Positions 11,972 to 24,887 of a stretch of DNA of 64,000 nt are shown one piece after another. Each line of letters begins with the position of its first letter. The first letter of the stretch is position 1. Made by a program: the position numbers and the translations under genes. The notes beneath the pieces are model-generated. The model did not search any database. It was not told the DNA's origin and worked only from the letters and a program-made list of their open reading frames with translations. Source of the DNA: Cycas panzhihuaensis (Eukaryota > Cycadophyta); the NCBI GenBank assembly GCA_023213395.1, contig CM041465.1, positions 21,638,001-21,702,000 of the forward strand. Direction: 5' to 3'.

Positions 11972-12333
11972 TGTGTTATACCTAAAATCTCATAAGGAAC
12001 AAGCACAAGGATCAATTAATTACAAGCATTCATTAAGTACATAGCCTTATGTGAGAGTACAAGAACCATAACCATTGCATTATGATGGGTCTCTTTGGTT
12101 CTCTCACAACCAGAGCTAACCCAAAATAGTACATATATAATGGATCTTATAATAGACACATAATTACGACTAACTTCCTTCTGTATGACAGCAATCACAG
12201 TGTTGCAATTTTTTCCTAGAAAAATTCTCTCTTATTTACATCCTTTACATCGTAATATTTATGTTTACTATGATCTAAGTTAGTTGTAACTACTACAAGT
12301 ACAAATAAAAGGTTGCAACTTAACTACCACACA
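11972..12333 (-). repeat. 3' LTR of element 2
   Basis: Begins on the minus strand at 12333 with TGTGTGGTAGTTAAG and ends in AACACA at 11972. A purine-rich GAAGGGAGATATA lies just before it on the minus strand and fits a polypurine tract. Confidence 0.88.
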
Positions 12334-12589
12334 TATATCTCCCTTCAGAAAACTTACAAGTGTTCTTGCTTGTAAGCTTAATTTAACAAAGAAAGAAACA
12401 TAGCAATTTAACTCTCTTTGTCCCTCTTGATCTTTTCTATTTTAGCTCAAATTCTCTATTGACCAAGTTTGTACACCGTACAAGGTAGATTTATTCCTTA
12501 TTTTTTACAATGGTTATATAAAATTAGTACATTGCACAATGCCTATAAATGAGACATTATTGATTTTTCTCTAGAATACATTTGTTTAA

Positions 12590-14330
12590 TCTCTTCTTCT
12601 AACTCGCATTTCCTTATTTCCACCAAGAGAAAATCATGTCGTAAGGACTTAATCATTAACCAAAAGTGATTTACATACTCTACATCATCCCATGTCTACA
12701 TTATCCAAGCAACCAACTTCTGAATTACCTTCTCCAGGCCTAGTTTAATTTGTTCATCGAATAAGGCATCGAAGGCTGGTACTAGATGCTCCACACAGGA
12801 GGTATCACCTACCCAATGCATAATAAACTTGATTAAAAAATCTAGTTTCACTTCATATGCAGGTAACTAGTCTTCTATCTTCTAGATCCTCTACATATCT
12901 AGGGGGGTTCTCTTATTCCTAACCTCTAATTCGGTCACCAGATGCTAGATAACATTTTCTATAAATGAAACTTTCCAATGTGCCACGTTGTGTTGCTAAC
13001 ATTCCATTGGGTTGATTCCTTGTTTTGTTAATTCTTCATTGTTAAAGTTGAAATCCACCTTGGTTGGCTGATTGTTCAAGATCTCCAATATTTCCTTCTT
13101 TGCCTTCTTTGTAGCAATATTTCTCCTCTTCCTCTTCTCTTCCTCAATGTTATGAATTTTTTCTGCTTGTTGGGTTGGCTATTTCTCCATGACTTCCTCC
13201 TTCATCGACACACTTCCTATTTTTTGTTTCCCCTTCCTAGTTTCTTCTTTCTTTTTCACCTCCTTCTGCTCTTCTTCTGTGGGGTCATCTCTTCCCACTA
13301 TTGCTTCATTCCCTTGTCCTCTACTGATGTCTTCTAAGGAATTCTAGCCTAAGCCTTCCTTTAGAAAAAATCCTTAACTTTTTCCTACAACTCTCTTTAC
13401 CATGTCTCTCTATTATGCCTAAATTGATTTATCCAGGTCATCATTGCTGCTTCCCCTAGTTTCTTGTCTAGCAACTTTATCATTGGACATTGAGAGTATA
13501 ATAATACTTAAAATAAACTCTAGTGATAAAACATAGTTGACTGAGGTTTTATTTTGATATTGGCTAATTTCTCTAGAAATCTTCCTCTGAGAAATAATAC
13601 CTATTTGAACATTTCCCCTCTTGCTACTTGTAACAATGTTGTCCTCATTTCTGTAGATATAAAAAAAAAATTCTAACTGAGTATTACCCTTGTAAAAGAA
13701 AATGTGCTACCTAACATATCAAATTGTCTATGATGTTGATAATTCAAATGGTCGAAGTGGATACATCTGTAACCTGGGCATCCAATTCCTCCATCACCTT
13801 CTTCCATGGAATTCTTTTATCTATGGGTACTATTTTTTCTATATCTAGTAACCTTAAAATATTTGTAATCACTTGGGCTAATATATCTAGGATATCTGGT
13901 TGTTGGGATACCAATTGAATCATATCTATCAAAAAATACATTGTAGATGGAAATAACCCAATTTACATATATTGGACAAACATAACCTTAATCAAAATTG
14001 CCTTCCTTTGATCATCATTTGGCATGTCCCACCATTCATGCATAATCTTGTCATCATCGCCTTCATGTAGGTTAATTTATATCTACACCATTTCTTCAAT
14101 TTCTTTGAATTCCTTTCATCTCCAAATTCCTTTGTCTTCAAAAGCCTCATTAGTTCCATCTCAATTCTATTGTTTTATTTCTACCATGCCATGTAAAACC
14201 ATCATGACTATATTCATGGTTGTAATTATTTGGTTGCAACTCCCAATATACCTCTGTTTCACTCATCTAATGTATTTCAACCACTTGTCATCCTTGTTGT
14301 ACTCCACTTAATTTGTTACATGTGACTATC
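12590..14330 (-). pseudogene. decayed reading frame of unknown function after integrase (element 2)
   Basis: I do not recognise this protein. The minus strand keeps a coding look over about 1.7 kb despite many stops. From about 14080 downward: DDDKIMHEWWDMPNDDQRKA, then ILIKVMFVQY, then an open block at 13941-13744 with LIDMIQLVSQQPDILDILAQ, VITNILRLLDIEKIVPIDKR and PWKKVMEELDAQVTD. A Lys/Arg/Glu-rich stretch follows at about 13300-13080 (KKSRRR, KRKKKLGR, RRQRRKYW). The stops are mostly TAG or TAA, as from C-to-T decay. It lies about 3 kb downstream of integrase, where some plant gypsy elements carry an extra frame. It shows no obvious integrase, chromodomain or env signature. Confidence 0.5.
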
Positions 14331-14644
14331 AGTTATCATTGCTTTTCTGTCGCTTCATCACCATCACCATTAATACTTTTCTTTCAGCTTCTTAATTTCT
14401 TTTCTCATGATTTCCCTTCTTGATTCCTTTCTAATTTCATCTTTATTGAACTAATTCTAACTTTGTATCCCATTGTTACAACCTTCTATTAATTTCAAAA
14501 TGCAATATTTCAATGGTGATTCAATTTGTATTAGTTTACTTCTAACTTATGTCCTTAATTTTTCTTTGTTGTGATCTTGCAATTCTATTTTCAAATTACT
14601 ATTTTACCACTCTACTTCTCATTTACCATTGTTTTTTGTTCTTT

Positions 14645-15115
14645 TTGCAAATTATTACTTTCCATTTGGGCTACAGTTTTACCTCTCCATTTCCCATTTG
14701 CATTCAAGTGGTGACTTTTACATCTTGTTCACAATTTAAATATGAGTTATAACTTCACTTCCTTGTTGCAACTTGGCCTCTGAGTTGTAAGTTTCACATC
14801 TAGGTTGCACCTTTACATCTAGGTTGTGACTTTGTATTATGACTTTGCTTCCAGACTACGACTTTACATCTAGGTTGTAAATATGCATCCAGGTTGCAAC
14901 TTCACATCTCAATTATAACTTTGCATCTGAGTTACAAGTTTGTATCCAAGTTCATTACATCTAGGTTGTAACTTTATGTCTAAGTTACAAGTTTGCATCC
15001 ATATTGAAACTTTACAAGTTTGTGTCTAGGTTGTAACTTTACATTCAAGTTGTAAGTTTACATCCAGGTTGTAACTTCACATCCAAGTTATAACTTTGCA
15101 TCCAGGTTCCAACTT
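14645..15115. repeat. 19-bp minisatellite
   Basis: A degenerate tandem array with plus-strand consensus TTTACATCTAGGTTGTAAC (19 bp), some 20 copies including partial ones, clearest at 14800-15110. It lies between the integrase and the 3' LTR of element 2. Hypervariable tandem repeats in this region are known from Tat/Ogre-type plant elements. Confidence 0.9.
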
Positions 15116-17340
15116 TGGCCCTTGTTTTATTGAAATGATATATCATTTTTTATTGATGAAATGTAATAAATGATAATGTAGATGGTATTCTTATTATTCT
15201 AATGATGATGTAAACTATGGAAACAAAGTTTTCTTTATGATTAACTTAACCTCATACTTCTTTCAAAGTCTAGTTGTTTTTATCTTATTTTCAAGATTTC
15301 ACCTACAATTTTGTCATTTATCACTTTTTAAGCTTATACTTAATGCATTTCACCTCACTTTAGACTTATTTACTCTTTAGTAAACTCATTTCGGTGATTC
15401 AAAGCTTATTAAATATTAATTTTTATTAGTTTTTTGTCAAATTATCACTTCACTAAAATTGCATTTTTCACCTTGTCAAAAATGTGACCAATCGTATTTT
15501 TAGAATAAAATTGCATTTTTAGTAGGTGAAAAATACGACTGATCAAATTTTCCACTGTCATGCAATGAACATTTAAGCTAATGCACCAAAATTTTACATA
15601 TTGTCACTTAGGTTTGATGGGATTTAGTTCTCTTGATGCTTAGAAGTGTCAAGAGAGTGATTGTTAATTAGAATGAGAACAGAAAAAGTGATTTTTACTC
15701 TAGTATTGTGAGATTTTGTGAGTTTTTTAGAGATCTCTTGAGGACTGCTACTATGACTTTGAAGACTTGATTTTCTGAGAAGTATTGGGTGAAATCTCAA
15801 AGAAGTTTTATTGTTGTGTCCTTGTTATTAGATTTTTGATGGTTTGAGCTTCAATTTTCTTAGATCTTCATCAATTCTTTGCTCAAACTTCTCTTGACTT
15901 AATAAGACCTTTCCTATTAAGTTTTCAGACTTGTTTCATGGTGTTTTGAAGGTAATTTTAGTTCAAAATTATATTTTTTCATTGGCTGATTGTTGTCATA
16001 CTCTCGTTTGGACTTTTTCTATTGAAATATACACTAAAAGATCCACCCTTTGTGGGGTTCCTTAAGGATAGACTAGGGTGGGGAATGGTCATCTCTCCAC
16101 CATATATTTAGCTACTCCTTCCCACTCTCTCATAACAGCCTATATTTCAGTTGGTTTATCGTTCTTTTTTGGCATTGTTTGGCTCTAGTTTGGCCTCTTT
16201 GGATTTTTTATGCTTCCTTCTTTGGTCTTGCTTTGAAGGAAAGTGTGTGGGAAAGTTGGTCAAGTGAAAATAAAACTACCATTTAGATGCATTCTTTACA
16301 ATAGGAAAGGAATACTATCTTGTATCTATTATTGCATGCACTTTTATTTTCAAGTTAGCTCTTATATCTTGAGAATGAAAAGTTGATGGTATTATTTGAT
16401 TAAAACATCTCTTGTTTTCAATTTTACATTAGGTTCAAGGATTCCTTTTAGATCTCTTATTACTCCAATTATGATAGAACCTTTGGTGGTTAGTCTTGCA
16501 TAAATGATTATTATTCAGATATATGACTTGTCCATCATCTCATAGGTCTAAAAATTATTAGAAAATAATAGTAGTTTCCTTTAAGAATCTCTCTTTTTAT
16601 GTATTATTTCATCACTTTTTAAAGAGAATTATTTGCATGCATCAAAGTTGAAACATATTGGCTAGGTTTGCATGTTAATCAATCTCTTTTAAAAGAAATT
16701 CACATAAAAATTCCTGTGGTTATTTTCAGATTTTAAGTAGCATCATCTCTCTTAAAATGAATCATGCATGTTGCATATAGGAAATCTATCTCATAGTTAC
16801 ATATGCATCTTTTATTTAAAAAAAAAAAACAAACAAAACGGACTTGCACGCATAGTTTCTAGTTTGCTTGCTTATGATTTCATTATAAAAAAAAAAAAAA
16901 AAACAAGATTGATGTGAGTTTGATCTTGAAGTTTTTTTGGTCGTATTATTTTTCCCTCTGTTTACATCTTTACAACCATATCAAAACCTATAAACCTAAA
17001 CAAGACAAACTATCATTTTCATTAGCCTACTCTCTCTCTCTCTCATATCTTAGTAAAACTAAAAAGGTTGAAATGATTATAAGAGAGAAGTTCCTAAGAA
17101 GGATATTAAGGATATTGTAAGTGCAGTTCTAAACTTAGAACTCCTTTATCAAGTCATGTAGGTTAATGGATTATATCACCCCATTTCATATCCATACCTT
17201 TCATCATACCCATTCTCACTTAGGTAGATGGAACTACTAGATAAAGACTCCTCCTTAGGAGTTGGGTAAAGATGGTCCTTTAGGCTCTCTGGAGCTTTGC
17301 ATCTCCTAGATTTAATCACTAAAGAAACTAAGAGATATTG
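15116..17340. other. AT-rich 3' non-coding part of element 2
   Basis: I see no recognisable gene. There are two poly(A) runs (about 16819 and 16888), a CT-rich run near 17030, and an imperfect inverted repeat near 15486-15545 (ACCAATCGTATTTTT against its near complement). An independent small insertion ending in a poly(A) run cannot be excluded. Confidence 0.5.
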
Positions 17341-17359
17341 AATCTTGATTTAATCTAGG

Positions 17360-18640
17360 CCCTAACCATATTTTTGGTAGCCTTGTTGAGGATCAAACTC
17401 AAGATCCTCCTAGAACACCACCAGTTCTTATGGTTCTTATGCTTTTTTTTTTTTGTTATATACCTTTTCAGTTGACTTTTGTTGACTAGTTTTTTAAACA
17501 ATGTTCTATCAAGCTGTTGGAGTCGTACTACTCCTTTTGACCAAATGTGATTTACCATATATAGGCCAATACATCTCAACTTTAATTTCCTAGGTTTGAT
17601 TTAAAAATTACTATTATAAATCAAAATAAGATTTCCTTCTTAGAACTATAGAACTTTAAGGTTTCGATCATGCTATGCCTTTCTTCTTATCTTTTCCACT
17701 TTTAATTCCTACCAAGCTCTTGCCTATTTTTCATTCAGCTTCATCAGTTCAATATACCATTGATTTTATGAATTAATCTCTAACAGTCATAATTTTAATG
17801 CCACCCTTAAGCTTCCTATTTGAAATTCCAAAGGGAGTACAACTTCCAGGCCATAGACTAGCTAAAATAAAGTTTGCTTATGTGGTTGCTTTACTATTAT
17901 CCTATTAGCCCATAAAACTAAATGGAGTCACTATGTACAATTTGTATGTCTTTCATTGTAAATATTTGATAATGCCAATTTTAGAATTTTATTTGTGCTT
18001 TCTACCTACCAATTTGCTCTTGGGTAATATGGAGAAGACTTAGAATGTTGAACCAAGAATTCCTGCATTAATTGCTTTATCGTTTCATTAAGAAAATTGC
18101 TACCTTGATCCAAGATGATCTCTATTGGACAATCGAATCAAATGATTATTATTTCATATAGGAACCTAGTGGTAATTTGTTCATCTCATATTTTTATTGC
18201 TTTGGCTTCTATCCATTTTATTAGAAAATCTGTAGTGACTAAGATGTATCTCACATTCATACATTTAGTTGGTGGTCTAATTGGTCCAATAAAATCTAGT
18301 CCCTATTTTTCAAATGGGGCTTGAGCTAGTATAGGACACAAAGGCATTAAATAATTTTTTATTGGCTTTCCTACCCATTGATATATATCACAACTCTACA
18401 CCCGCTTTTGTATATCCTCAAAGATTGTGGACTACCATAGACCTACTAACACAATTTTTCTACTTGTTGATTCTGCACCTTGATGTTTTATTGTGACTCC
18501 TTCATGGGCTTCTCTGATGATAGCTTCTACTTCATGTCCCATTAGACATCTTCTTAAAATTTGATCAGGTCCTATTCTATACAACATCCTTTGAATCAGT
18601 TAGAAAGGAAAAGTTCTTTTGATGAAGCTTTATCGTTCAA
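17360..18640 (-). pseudogene. Ty3/gypsy integrase (element 2)
   Basis: The minus strand reads GLDFIGPIRPPTKCMNVRYI, LVTTDFLIKWIEAKAIKI, RFLYEIIII, CPIEIILDQGSNFLNETIKQ and QHSKSSPYYPRAN, the DDE core of gypsy integrases: D of TTDF, D of LDQGSNF, with the final E in the QVEST phrase. The C-terminal part (about 17650-17400) has EIKVEMYWPIYG and KRYITKKKK. A stop lies after PRAN and others follow, so it is inactive. It would have inserted the cDNA. No chromodomain follows. Confidence 0.9.
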
Positions 18641-18869
18641 CACATTCCATCCCTATTGGTGTTTGTCATGTTGATAAAAATTGTATGATGTCCTCATACC
18701 ATTTAGGTACTACTTGAATGGAAAATAATTATGTATCCAAAAAATCATCTTGAATAGTTGTTGCTAGTTCCCCATCACTTCCTGTAATAGAACATCCAAG
18801 ACTATATGCTTAGCTCCTTTTTTATAATAATCTTGAAGCTAAATTCTTGAAATAACATAAGCCACCAGC

Positions 18870-19960
18870 TAATTCTTCCTTGAATAATGGACTTATTAAT
18901 TAAATATTGAAGCACCTTATGATCAACAAAGAAGATAAATGGATTAGCTAGTAAATAGTACCTAAACTTCTAGAGAGCATATACCATACCCAATCCTTCT
19001 CATTCAGTCACTGAATATTTCTTTTCAGCATCTGTTAATTTCCCACTAACAAAATAAAATGGTAAATCAATTTTATCATCTTCTGGTTGTGTTAACACAC
19101 ACCTAATTATAAATAGGGAAGTGTTTAGATGTACATGAAAGGTTTTTTACTAATTTAGAAATCTCAAGATTAGTGCTTGGGCTATCTTTTTCTTTAGCAG
19201 TTCAAATGCTAATTATTACTAAAGATGCCACTACCTTTCCATCTTCTTTTTAAAAAAAAATTCTAATGGGTTTACTATATGAGCATAATCCTTTATAAAA
19301 TTCCAATAATACCCTATCATTCCTAAGAATGCTTTTACTTGCCTCTGAGTTTTAAGCATCAGAAAGGTTAAAATGACTGCTACCTTGTTTAGATCTGTTA
19401 GTAATCCTTCTTTTGTTACTACATGCCCCATTAGAGTTTTGAATGGCACCATAAAGGTGCATTTCGCAGGATTCAGATAAAGATTATTCTTCTTATAAGT
19501 TTCCAGCATTGATTATAAGCATTCAAGGTGATTTTTAACAAAGTGAATAATGTCCATTCATTAAAAAATACTTGAAATATTTTCCTTATTATTTATTTTA
19601 AAATGTTAAGAATGACTCTTTGAAATGTTGCACGGGCATTTGTGAGTCTAAAGGGCATTACCTGGAATGCATACGTACCCTACTTTGTGATGAAGGTTGT
19701 TTTTAATTGATTCTTAGGTGCAATTTGGACCTAATTATATCCATTGAATCCATCAATGAATGAGTATATCTCATGTCCTACTACCTTCTCTAAAATATCC
19801 TCTGTAAAAGGGATTAGAAATGGATCCTTGTTAGTGGCTTTATTCAGGACTCTGTAATCGACACAAACTCTCAACTTCCCTTCTTTTTGGGGGACTACCA
19901 CTATGGGGCTTGCCCATTCGCTATTCTCAACTTTAAAAAAATAGTTTTCCTCTAACAATT
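18870..19960 (-). pseudogene. Ty3/gypsy reverse transcriptase and RNase H (element 2)
   Basis: RT begins MLEENYFFKVENSEWASPIV, then PQKEGKLRVCVDYRVLNKAT, FTEDILEKVVGHEIYSFIDG and FNGYN. After frame breaks come PAKCTFMVPFKTLMGHVVTK and RQVKAFLGMIGYYWNFIKDY, the thumb and connection. The polymerase loop, normally FLDD, reads FLMN near 19540, so both catalytic aspartates are lost. RNase H follows, weakly kept, with an end resembling FIFFVDHKVLQYLINK near 18920. It differs from the RT of element 1 (NKATNKDPFLIPF against CPKDNFPLPF), so the two elements belong to different lineages. Confidence 0.9.
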
Positions 19961-21002
19961 TGTCTAATCTAGTCTTGACTCATTCATTATACTTGAGATT
20001 CATATGATATGGTCTTTGCCTTACTAATTTTGCTCCTTCCATCAACTCTATTTTACGTTTTCCTAATTCCAGTGGAATACCTTTTAGGTCTTTGTAAGAC
20101 TAGGGGAAGACATATTTATATTCCAAGAATAATGAAGTTGCTTGTTGCACCATTTCTTCCTTCCGATAATCTCCCATAATAATCATTCGTGGTTGTTCCT
20201 CATTCCCAATATTAATTTCCTGTGTTTTTAACTTTTTCCCTATCACCGTTTTGTCATTTGGGCCTAATGCATAGGCTAATACACTATCAATACTCCACTC
20301 CATTATGGGACTATTTTGCAGATCTTCTTTTTCTATTTGGAAACAATATATTTCCTAATTTTGAATGATCAGTTCTATTCCTTTAATATGCCTCGCCTAC
20401 TTCTAAAAATTTTTATAAAACTTTAAAGGAAGATTTTTAATGATTTGAGACCAAGAATTAAAGTTCTACAAATGCACTCCATACTCAATTTAAGTTTGTG
20501 AATAAGAGAACACCAAGTATAAAAATTGTTACTGCCTTTTATTCCTTAAAATTGTATTACATAATTGTAGAGCATCATTATATTCAGTTATAAGGATAGA
20601 TTTTTCTTGGACTTTTTCCAACTGAGATGGCTCCTCATTCTTTTCTTATGAAGATTCCATGCAACATTCCACGTGATATCACACAGCTGGTTCCATTTCT
20701 TCCCAAGCATTATATAAATAATTTAACATATAAGAAGATGAGGGACTACTTGGCAATCTTGGTTGTATCTGGAATGCTATTTTAGAATAAGAATTCATTG
20801 TGGATTTTGATGTTATTATTGTAGATGAAGCTCTTCCTTCATCTTCGATCTTTTATATCTTTGGACCATCTAAACATAAGGAAAAAGTTATTGTTTTTTC
20901 TCCCACTAGCAATGTAAAGGTATGTTTTCCCCAATCTTAGATTATGTTTGTGGCTAGTAACCATGGTCTTCCTAATAGAGCTAGATATGTCCTCTTTTGG
21001 TC

Positions 21003-21236
21003 CTACATCTGGACTACTATAAAATCTAATAGTATAGTTACTTCTTTTGTAGTTATTGGAACATTTAGAAATGTTCCCATGGGTCTGACTTGTAATTGAT
21101 TTGATAATCTAATCAAATAGTCTGGAGCAACCACATTGGGCCTTCCTAGTGCTATCCATGAAGATTTAAGTAATACATTTACCCTTAATCCCCCATCTAC
21201 GATGGTTCTACATAAAGTGGTTCCAAACATCATCAT
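21003..21236 (-). pseudogene. aspartic protease (element 2)
   Basis: Reads MMMFGTTLCRTIVDGGLRVN, VLLKSSWIALGRPNV, NQLQVRPMGTFLNVPI and ILLDFIVVQM. IVDGGLRVNVL is the active-site block (normally IVDTGSGVNVI), with Gly in place of Ser/Thr after the catalytic Asp. The domain lies between gag and RT as expected, and continues leftward less clearly. Confidence 0.82.
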
Positions 21237-21589
21237 TGGGACTCTCGGGTCTATTTATATATCTTTTATATTTCTAAGGACTAGTTTCTTAATTTGATCT
21301 AAAACTAATTACTGAAAATACCTTGCTTCCCACCATTTAAATACAATTGATATAGGAATTAATACTCCTAATTCAGTAAGTATATCCTTCATAGTTTGTA
21401 ACCTCTACTAAGGATTTATACCTTCTAGTGATTGGGTTGTCCTCCTCTTATAGTGAAAGCCTTTAAATCTTCCTGGTCACCTCTCCTCTTAAGTTTCTCC
21501 CGTTGTGTCCTGAAGTATCTTTATCACCTCTTGTAGTCATTATTTCTCTATAGTTGGATCTAGAAAATTATCCCGAACAAGAGGGGATC

Positions 21590-23315
21590 CAGTTGATTTA
21601 CCACTTCATGTCTGTAGGTAAGTTGGCTTCTCTTGATCCAAAATCATATCCACTAAATTGGTGGTTTTTATCTTATTGTTCTTAGGGAAATTAGACCATT
21701 CATGATCTAGTGGTCCATATCCTTTGCAAATATATTCTCCCCCTTTCTTCTCTAATGGACATTCTGATCTAAAATATCCCCATCTCTGACATAAGAAACA
21801 ATGAACATGTCTTGTCTTACCCTTATATTGCTTTACAGCTCCCTTCTCTATCTTTTCTGAATAAACATTATGTATCTTACGTTCATTATTTTTTAGTCAG
21901 AAGTAGCATTCTCATGTGTTATGATTATTCCTTCGACAAATCTCACAGCATTTTATGGATACTCCATGCTTAGTTTTTAGGTGTCCTTCTTGATTGCATG
22001 GCGGGGTACACCAATTATTTTCTCTTAATTTTTCCAATTGCAATCAGGATAACTCTGTGCAAAGCTTTTTCAATTCTTGTATATGTTGCATGCTATTTGA
22101 AACAAAAATGGTAGGTTACTACTTCAATGCTTCTACTTCTTTCTTTAAGGCTTTGATTTTTGGATTCGTACCCATTTGTGATGTGGGTTGTGCTAGCGTA
22201 TTAGAGCAATATGTTGGGGGTTGTATCATCATCTGGGAATAAGTTGATTTCATCTCATTTTTAAATTTCAATGCTAATTCCCTCACTTACTTATAACTAT
22301 TCATTAGATGCAACATTACTTTATCTCGCAATTAATGTATCAATCGTTATATAAAATATTTCATTACTAACATTGGGTTGATTGCTATTGATGCATGTAT
22401 CTTATTCATTATAACTTACATCCTTTAATCAAAATCATTTATAGATTCTCCTAGATACTGACATATTTCTTCTAAAGCTTGCAAAATAGCTATTAGATCC
22501 CTCAATTTCTAAAATTGATCATGCAGTTGGTCCCAATTCAGTTGTTGGCCTGCTACATATTAGAACCATGCTACTGTAGGGCCCCTTAATGTTAAAAAGA
22601 AACGATCCTCTATTGCTCCTTAATCTATGATCCTTTTAATGTGGATTATATTTTTAAACAATGATAAGTGATCACTGGGATCTGAAGTACCATCAAATTA
22701 AAGACTCAAAAACATTAAGTCACTTTGCACTATAATGTATGGAGTCATATTTACTAGATTTCCTCCACCTAATATCCCTCTTTGTCCTCCTCCCATTGCA
22801 CTTCCTGCGCTACTCCCTAGGGTCACCATTGGCAACTTGAATAAGGGGTTTATTATGTGGCTTGTAGTTTAAATTTCTAATAAATAATGATTCCACACTT
22901 GTTCTACCACACTATATATTACTAACTCAATGGAATTCTCCTCTAATGATTCTATTTTTTATAAATTTCCTTTAATAGTATCCTATAAAATATCTTCTCC
23001 TGCACTCAGTGCTTGTGCCTCTTTAATTAGATCCTCTTCTTTTACACACCTCTAATTACTTTCTTCATCTGCTTATGTCTCTATTATACACATATTTCAA
23101 TCCTTTATTCCTTCCTTATTTTTTTATTTCCCCTTTCCTATTGAGTGTATAGATGGTTGCTTCTTCACCTACTTCTTTGTCATAATTATAAAGCTAGGTT
23201 TACGTACCCTCGCTTGGATTCTTTCTTTCTCCTAATGCTTCCCTTGATCATGATGTGTTTTAGCTTCTAATTTGGGTGGTATAAAAGAGGACCCATAAAA
23301 GTTGATCTCATCCAT
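21590..23315 (-). pseudogene. gag with zinc-knuckle remnants (element 2)
   Basis: The frame opens with MDEINFYGSSFIPPKLEAKT near 23312, about 35 bp inside the 5' LTR, a start chosen because it is the first ATG after the primer site. The capsid core (about 22750-22300) has FDGTSDPSDHLSLFKNIIHI, DRFFLTLRGPTVAWF and RDLIAILQALEEICQYLGES. Near 21790-21740 CFLCQRWGYFRSEC is a CCHC knuckle with His replaced by Phe, followed by CKGYGPLDHEWSNFP. Many stops break it. Gag binds and packages the RNA. Confidence 0.82.
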
Positions 23316-23331
23316 TCTCTTAGTTCAATTT

Positions 23332-23344
23332 GGAAATGGAACCA
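23332..23344 (-). promoter_or_regulatory. probable primer-binding site of element 2
   Basis: Minus-strand TGGTTCCATTTCC begins within a few bases of the LTR end. It starts with the TGG expected to pair with tRNA CCA, but I cannot name the tRNA. Confidence 0.4.
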
Positions 23345-23347
23345 ATG

Positions 23348-23704
23348 TGTGTCGTACCTGAAATATCATAAGGAACAAGCACAAGGATCAACTAATTACA
23401 AGCATTCATCAAGTACACAGCCTTACATGAGAGCATAAGAACCATAACCATTGCATTATGATGGGTCACTCTGTTCTCTCACAACCAGAGCTGACCTAGA
23501 ATAGTACACACAGAATGGATCTTACAATAGACAAATTACAGCTAACCTCCTCCCATGTGACAACAACTAGAGTGCTGTAACTTTTTCCCCAAAAAAAATC
23601 TCTTATTTACATCCTTTACATCGTAATATTTATATTTACTATGATCTAAGTTAGTTGCAACTACTACAGATATAAACAAAAGGTTACAACTTAACTACCA
23701 CACA
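23348..23704 (-). repeat. 5' LTR of element 2
   Basis: Direct repeat of 11972-12333, same orientation. Many of the differences between the two are C/T or G/A changes, as expected for methylated DNA. The outer boundary is blurred by a CACACA run. Confidence 0.88.
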
Positions 23705-24229
23705 CAAAGCCCTCTCAAATGGGGTAAATCCTTCTAATCTAACCCTTTTTATTCTTTTTCCTCTAGGTGGCCTTTGCCCCATATCAATATCTATGAGATT
23801 GTAGATATTGATGTAGGCCCCACTGAGAAATTTTATCCTTTTAGTGGGCCCCATTGCAAACTTTATGACACCGCGATAAATACCACAAGGTCATTAGTAA
23901 ACCCCCCCCCAAAAAAAAGGGTGGTGGTGGCCTAAAAATCTAAAATTTTTATCTAAAGTGGACCTGGCTCGATCCATTGGGACTAGGGTTATCTAATGCC
24001 CTAGTCCTCCCCCTCCCTAGGCCTTTGATAAGCTCTAGGGGGTCCCCATGGCCCTTATGGGGCCTAAAATTTACAAAGAAAAAGACATTAATCTTAAGCA
24101 ACAAAATAGAAGGGTTAAGGTATGATCCACTTATTGGATCTAGTCTAATTGTAGCCATCTCATCATCCCAATCCTAACAATTATCTCCTCACTTTGATCT
24201 AATAGTAGGATCTCCCAATGTGTGCTCTT

Positions 24230-24880
24230 GTAGGGTGGTGAAGCCTCACTACTCGTAAGGGAGGGCTCTAGATCTCTCGAGGGGCTCATGAAAATAAAAC
24301 CTATTTTTGCCCTTTTACTCCTTTTTATTCTTGGAGCCTCCATGGGCACCATCTCTATTTTCTTTAGCATGATATCCCTTAGGATCATTTTTTTATCCTC
24401 ATCCTTTTTCCCTTCAGGGTCTTACCCCTATTCCACTCCTATATATCCCTTTTCATCTCTTTTGGGCACATTTATGATAGATCCTTCTAACTCCCTAGAG
24501 GCCCTTCCATCTCATTTTTTATACCACTTTGAAACATGCCTATGTTTATACTCCTTCGGCTAATTTTAGTTCCTTGGGTTTGTTTTTGCCATCCATTTAA
24601 GCCTTACAGGCTCCCAGGGAAAGCTCCTCCTCCCTTCCAGGCCTTCATTGGCCCTTCTACAACCCTCAAGGGCATTGGAAGAGTGTATTTACTAGTTTTT
24701 TCTCATCCTTCTACTGGGGAAGCCTTCCTCGAGCCTAGTAGCCTACCTCCAGGGCTCTCCTATACCCTCGTGACTAACATATCCAACCCTTCTAAGCTAT
24801 GGTAGCCCCATTGCTACCTTTTTCTCTACTTCAACCTTACCATCATTATCTCTTTGGTAATCCAACCTAAACTCCCTTCT
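24230..24880 (+). pseudogene. unidentified open stretch before the RNase H of Y
   Basis: I do not recognise a domain. Overlapping open frames contain LLLFILGASMGTISIFFSMI and SHFLYHFETCLCLYSFG, hydrophobic and low in charge. X has a loosely similar hydrophobic stretch at the same place (61575-61232 minus), including GASKGSVPP against GSQGKLLLP here. The composition could simply reflect C/T-rich DNA, so coding status is uncertain. Confidence 0.3.
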
Positions 24881-24887
24881 TCTTGCC

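Larger units (their letters stand above)
11972..23704 (-). mobile_element. Ty3/gypsy LTR retrotransposon, near full length (element 2)
   Basis: Two direct repeats of about 360 bp bound 11.7 kb with gag, protease, RT, RNase H and integrase in order on the minus strand. About 5 kb lies between integrase and the 3' LTR, holding a decayed extra reading frame and a minisatellite. The LTRs differ at about 50 of 360 positions by my hand count (about 86% identity), so the insertion is old. A clear target duplication was not found; AGCCT (11966-11970) against AGCCC (23708-23712) is a weak candidate. Confidence 0.92.

Noticed and set aside
14755-15115. Possible CRISPR-like array because of short regular repeats
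   Set aside because: The 19-bp units are directly adjacent and degenerate, without spacers, in plant retrotransposon DNA.
11966-23712. AGCCT and AGCCC as target duplication of element 2
   Set aside because: One mismatch, and it would require LTR ends that do not begin TG and end CA; left as a weak candidate only.
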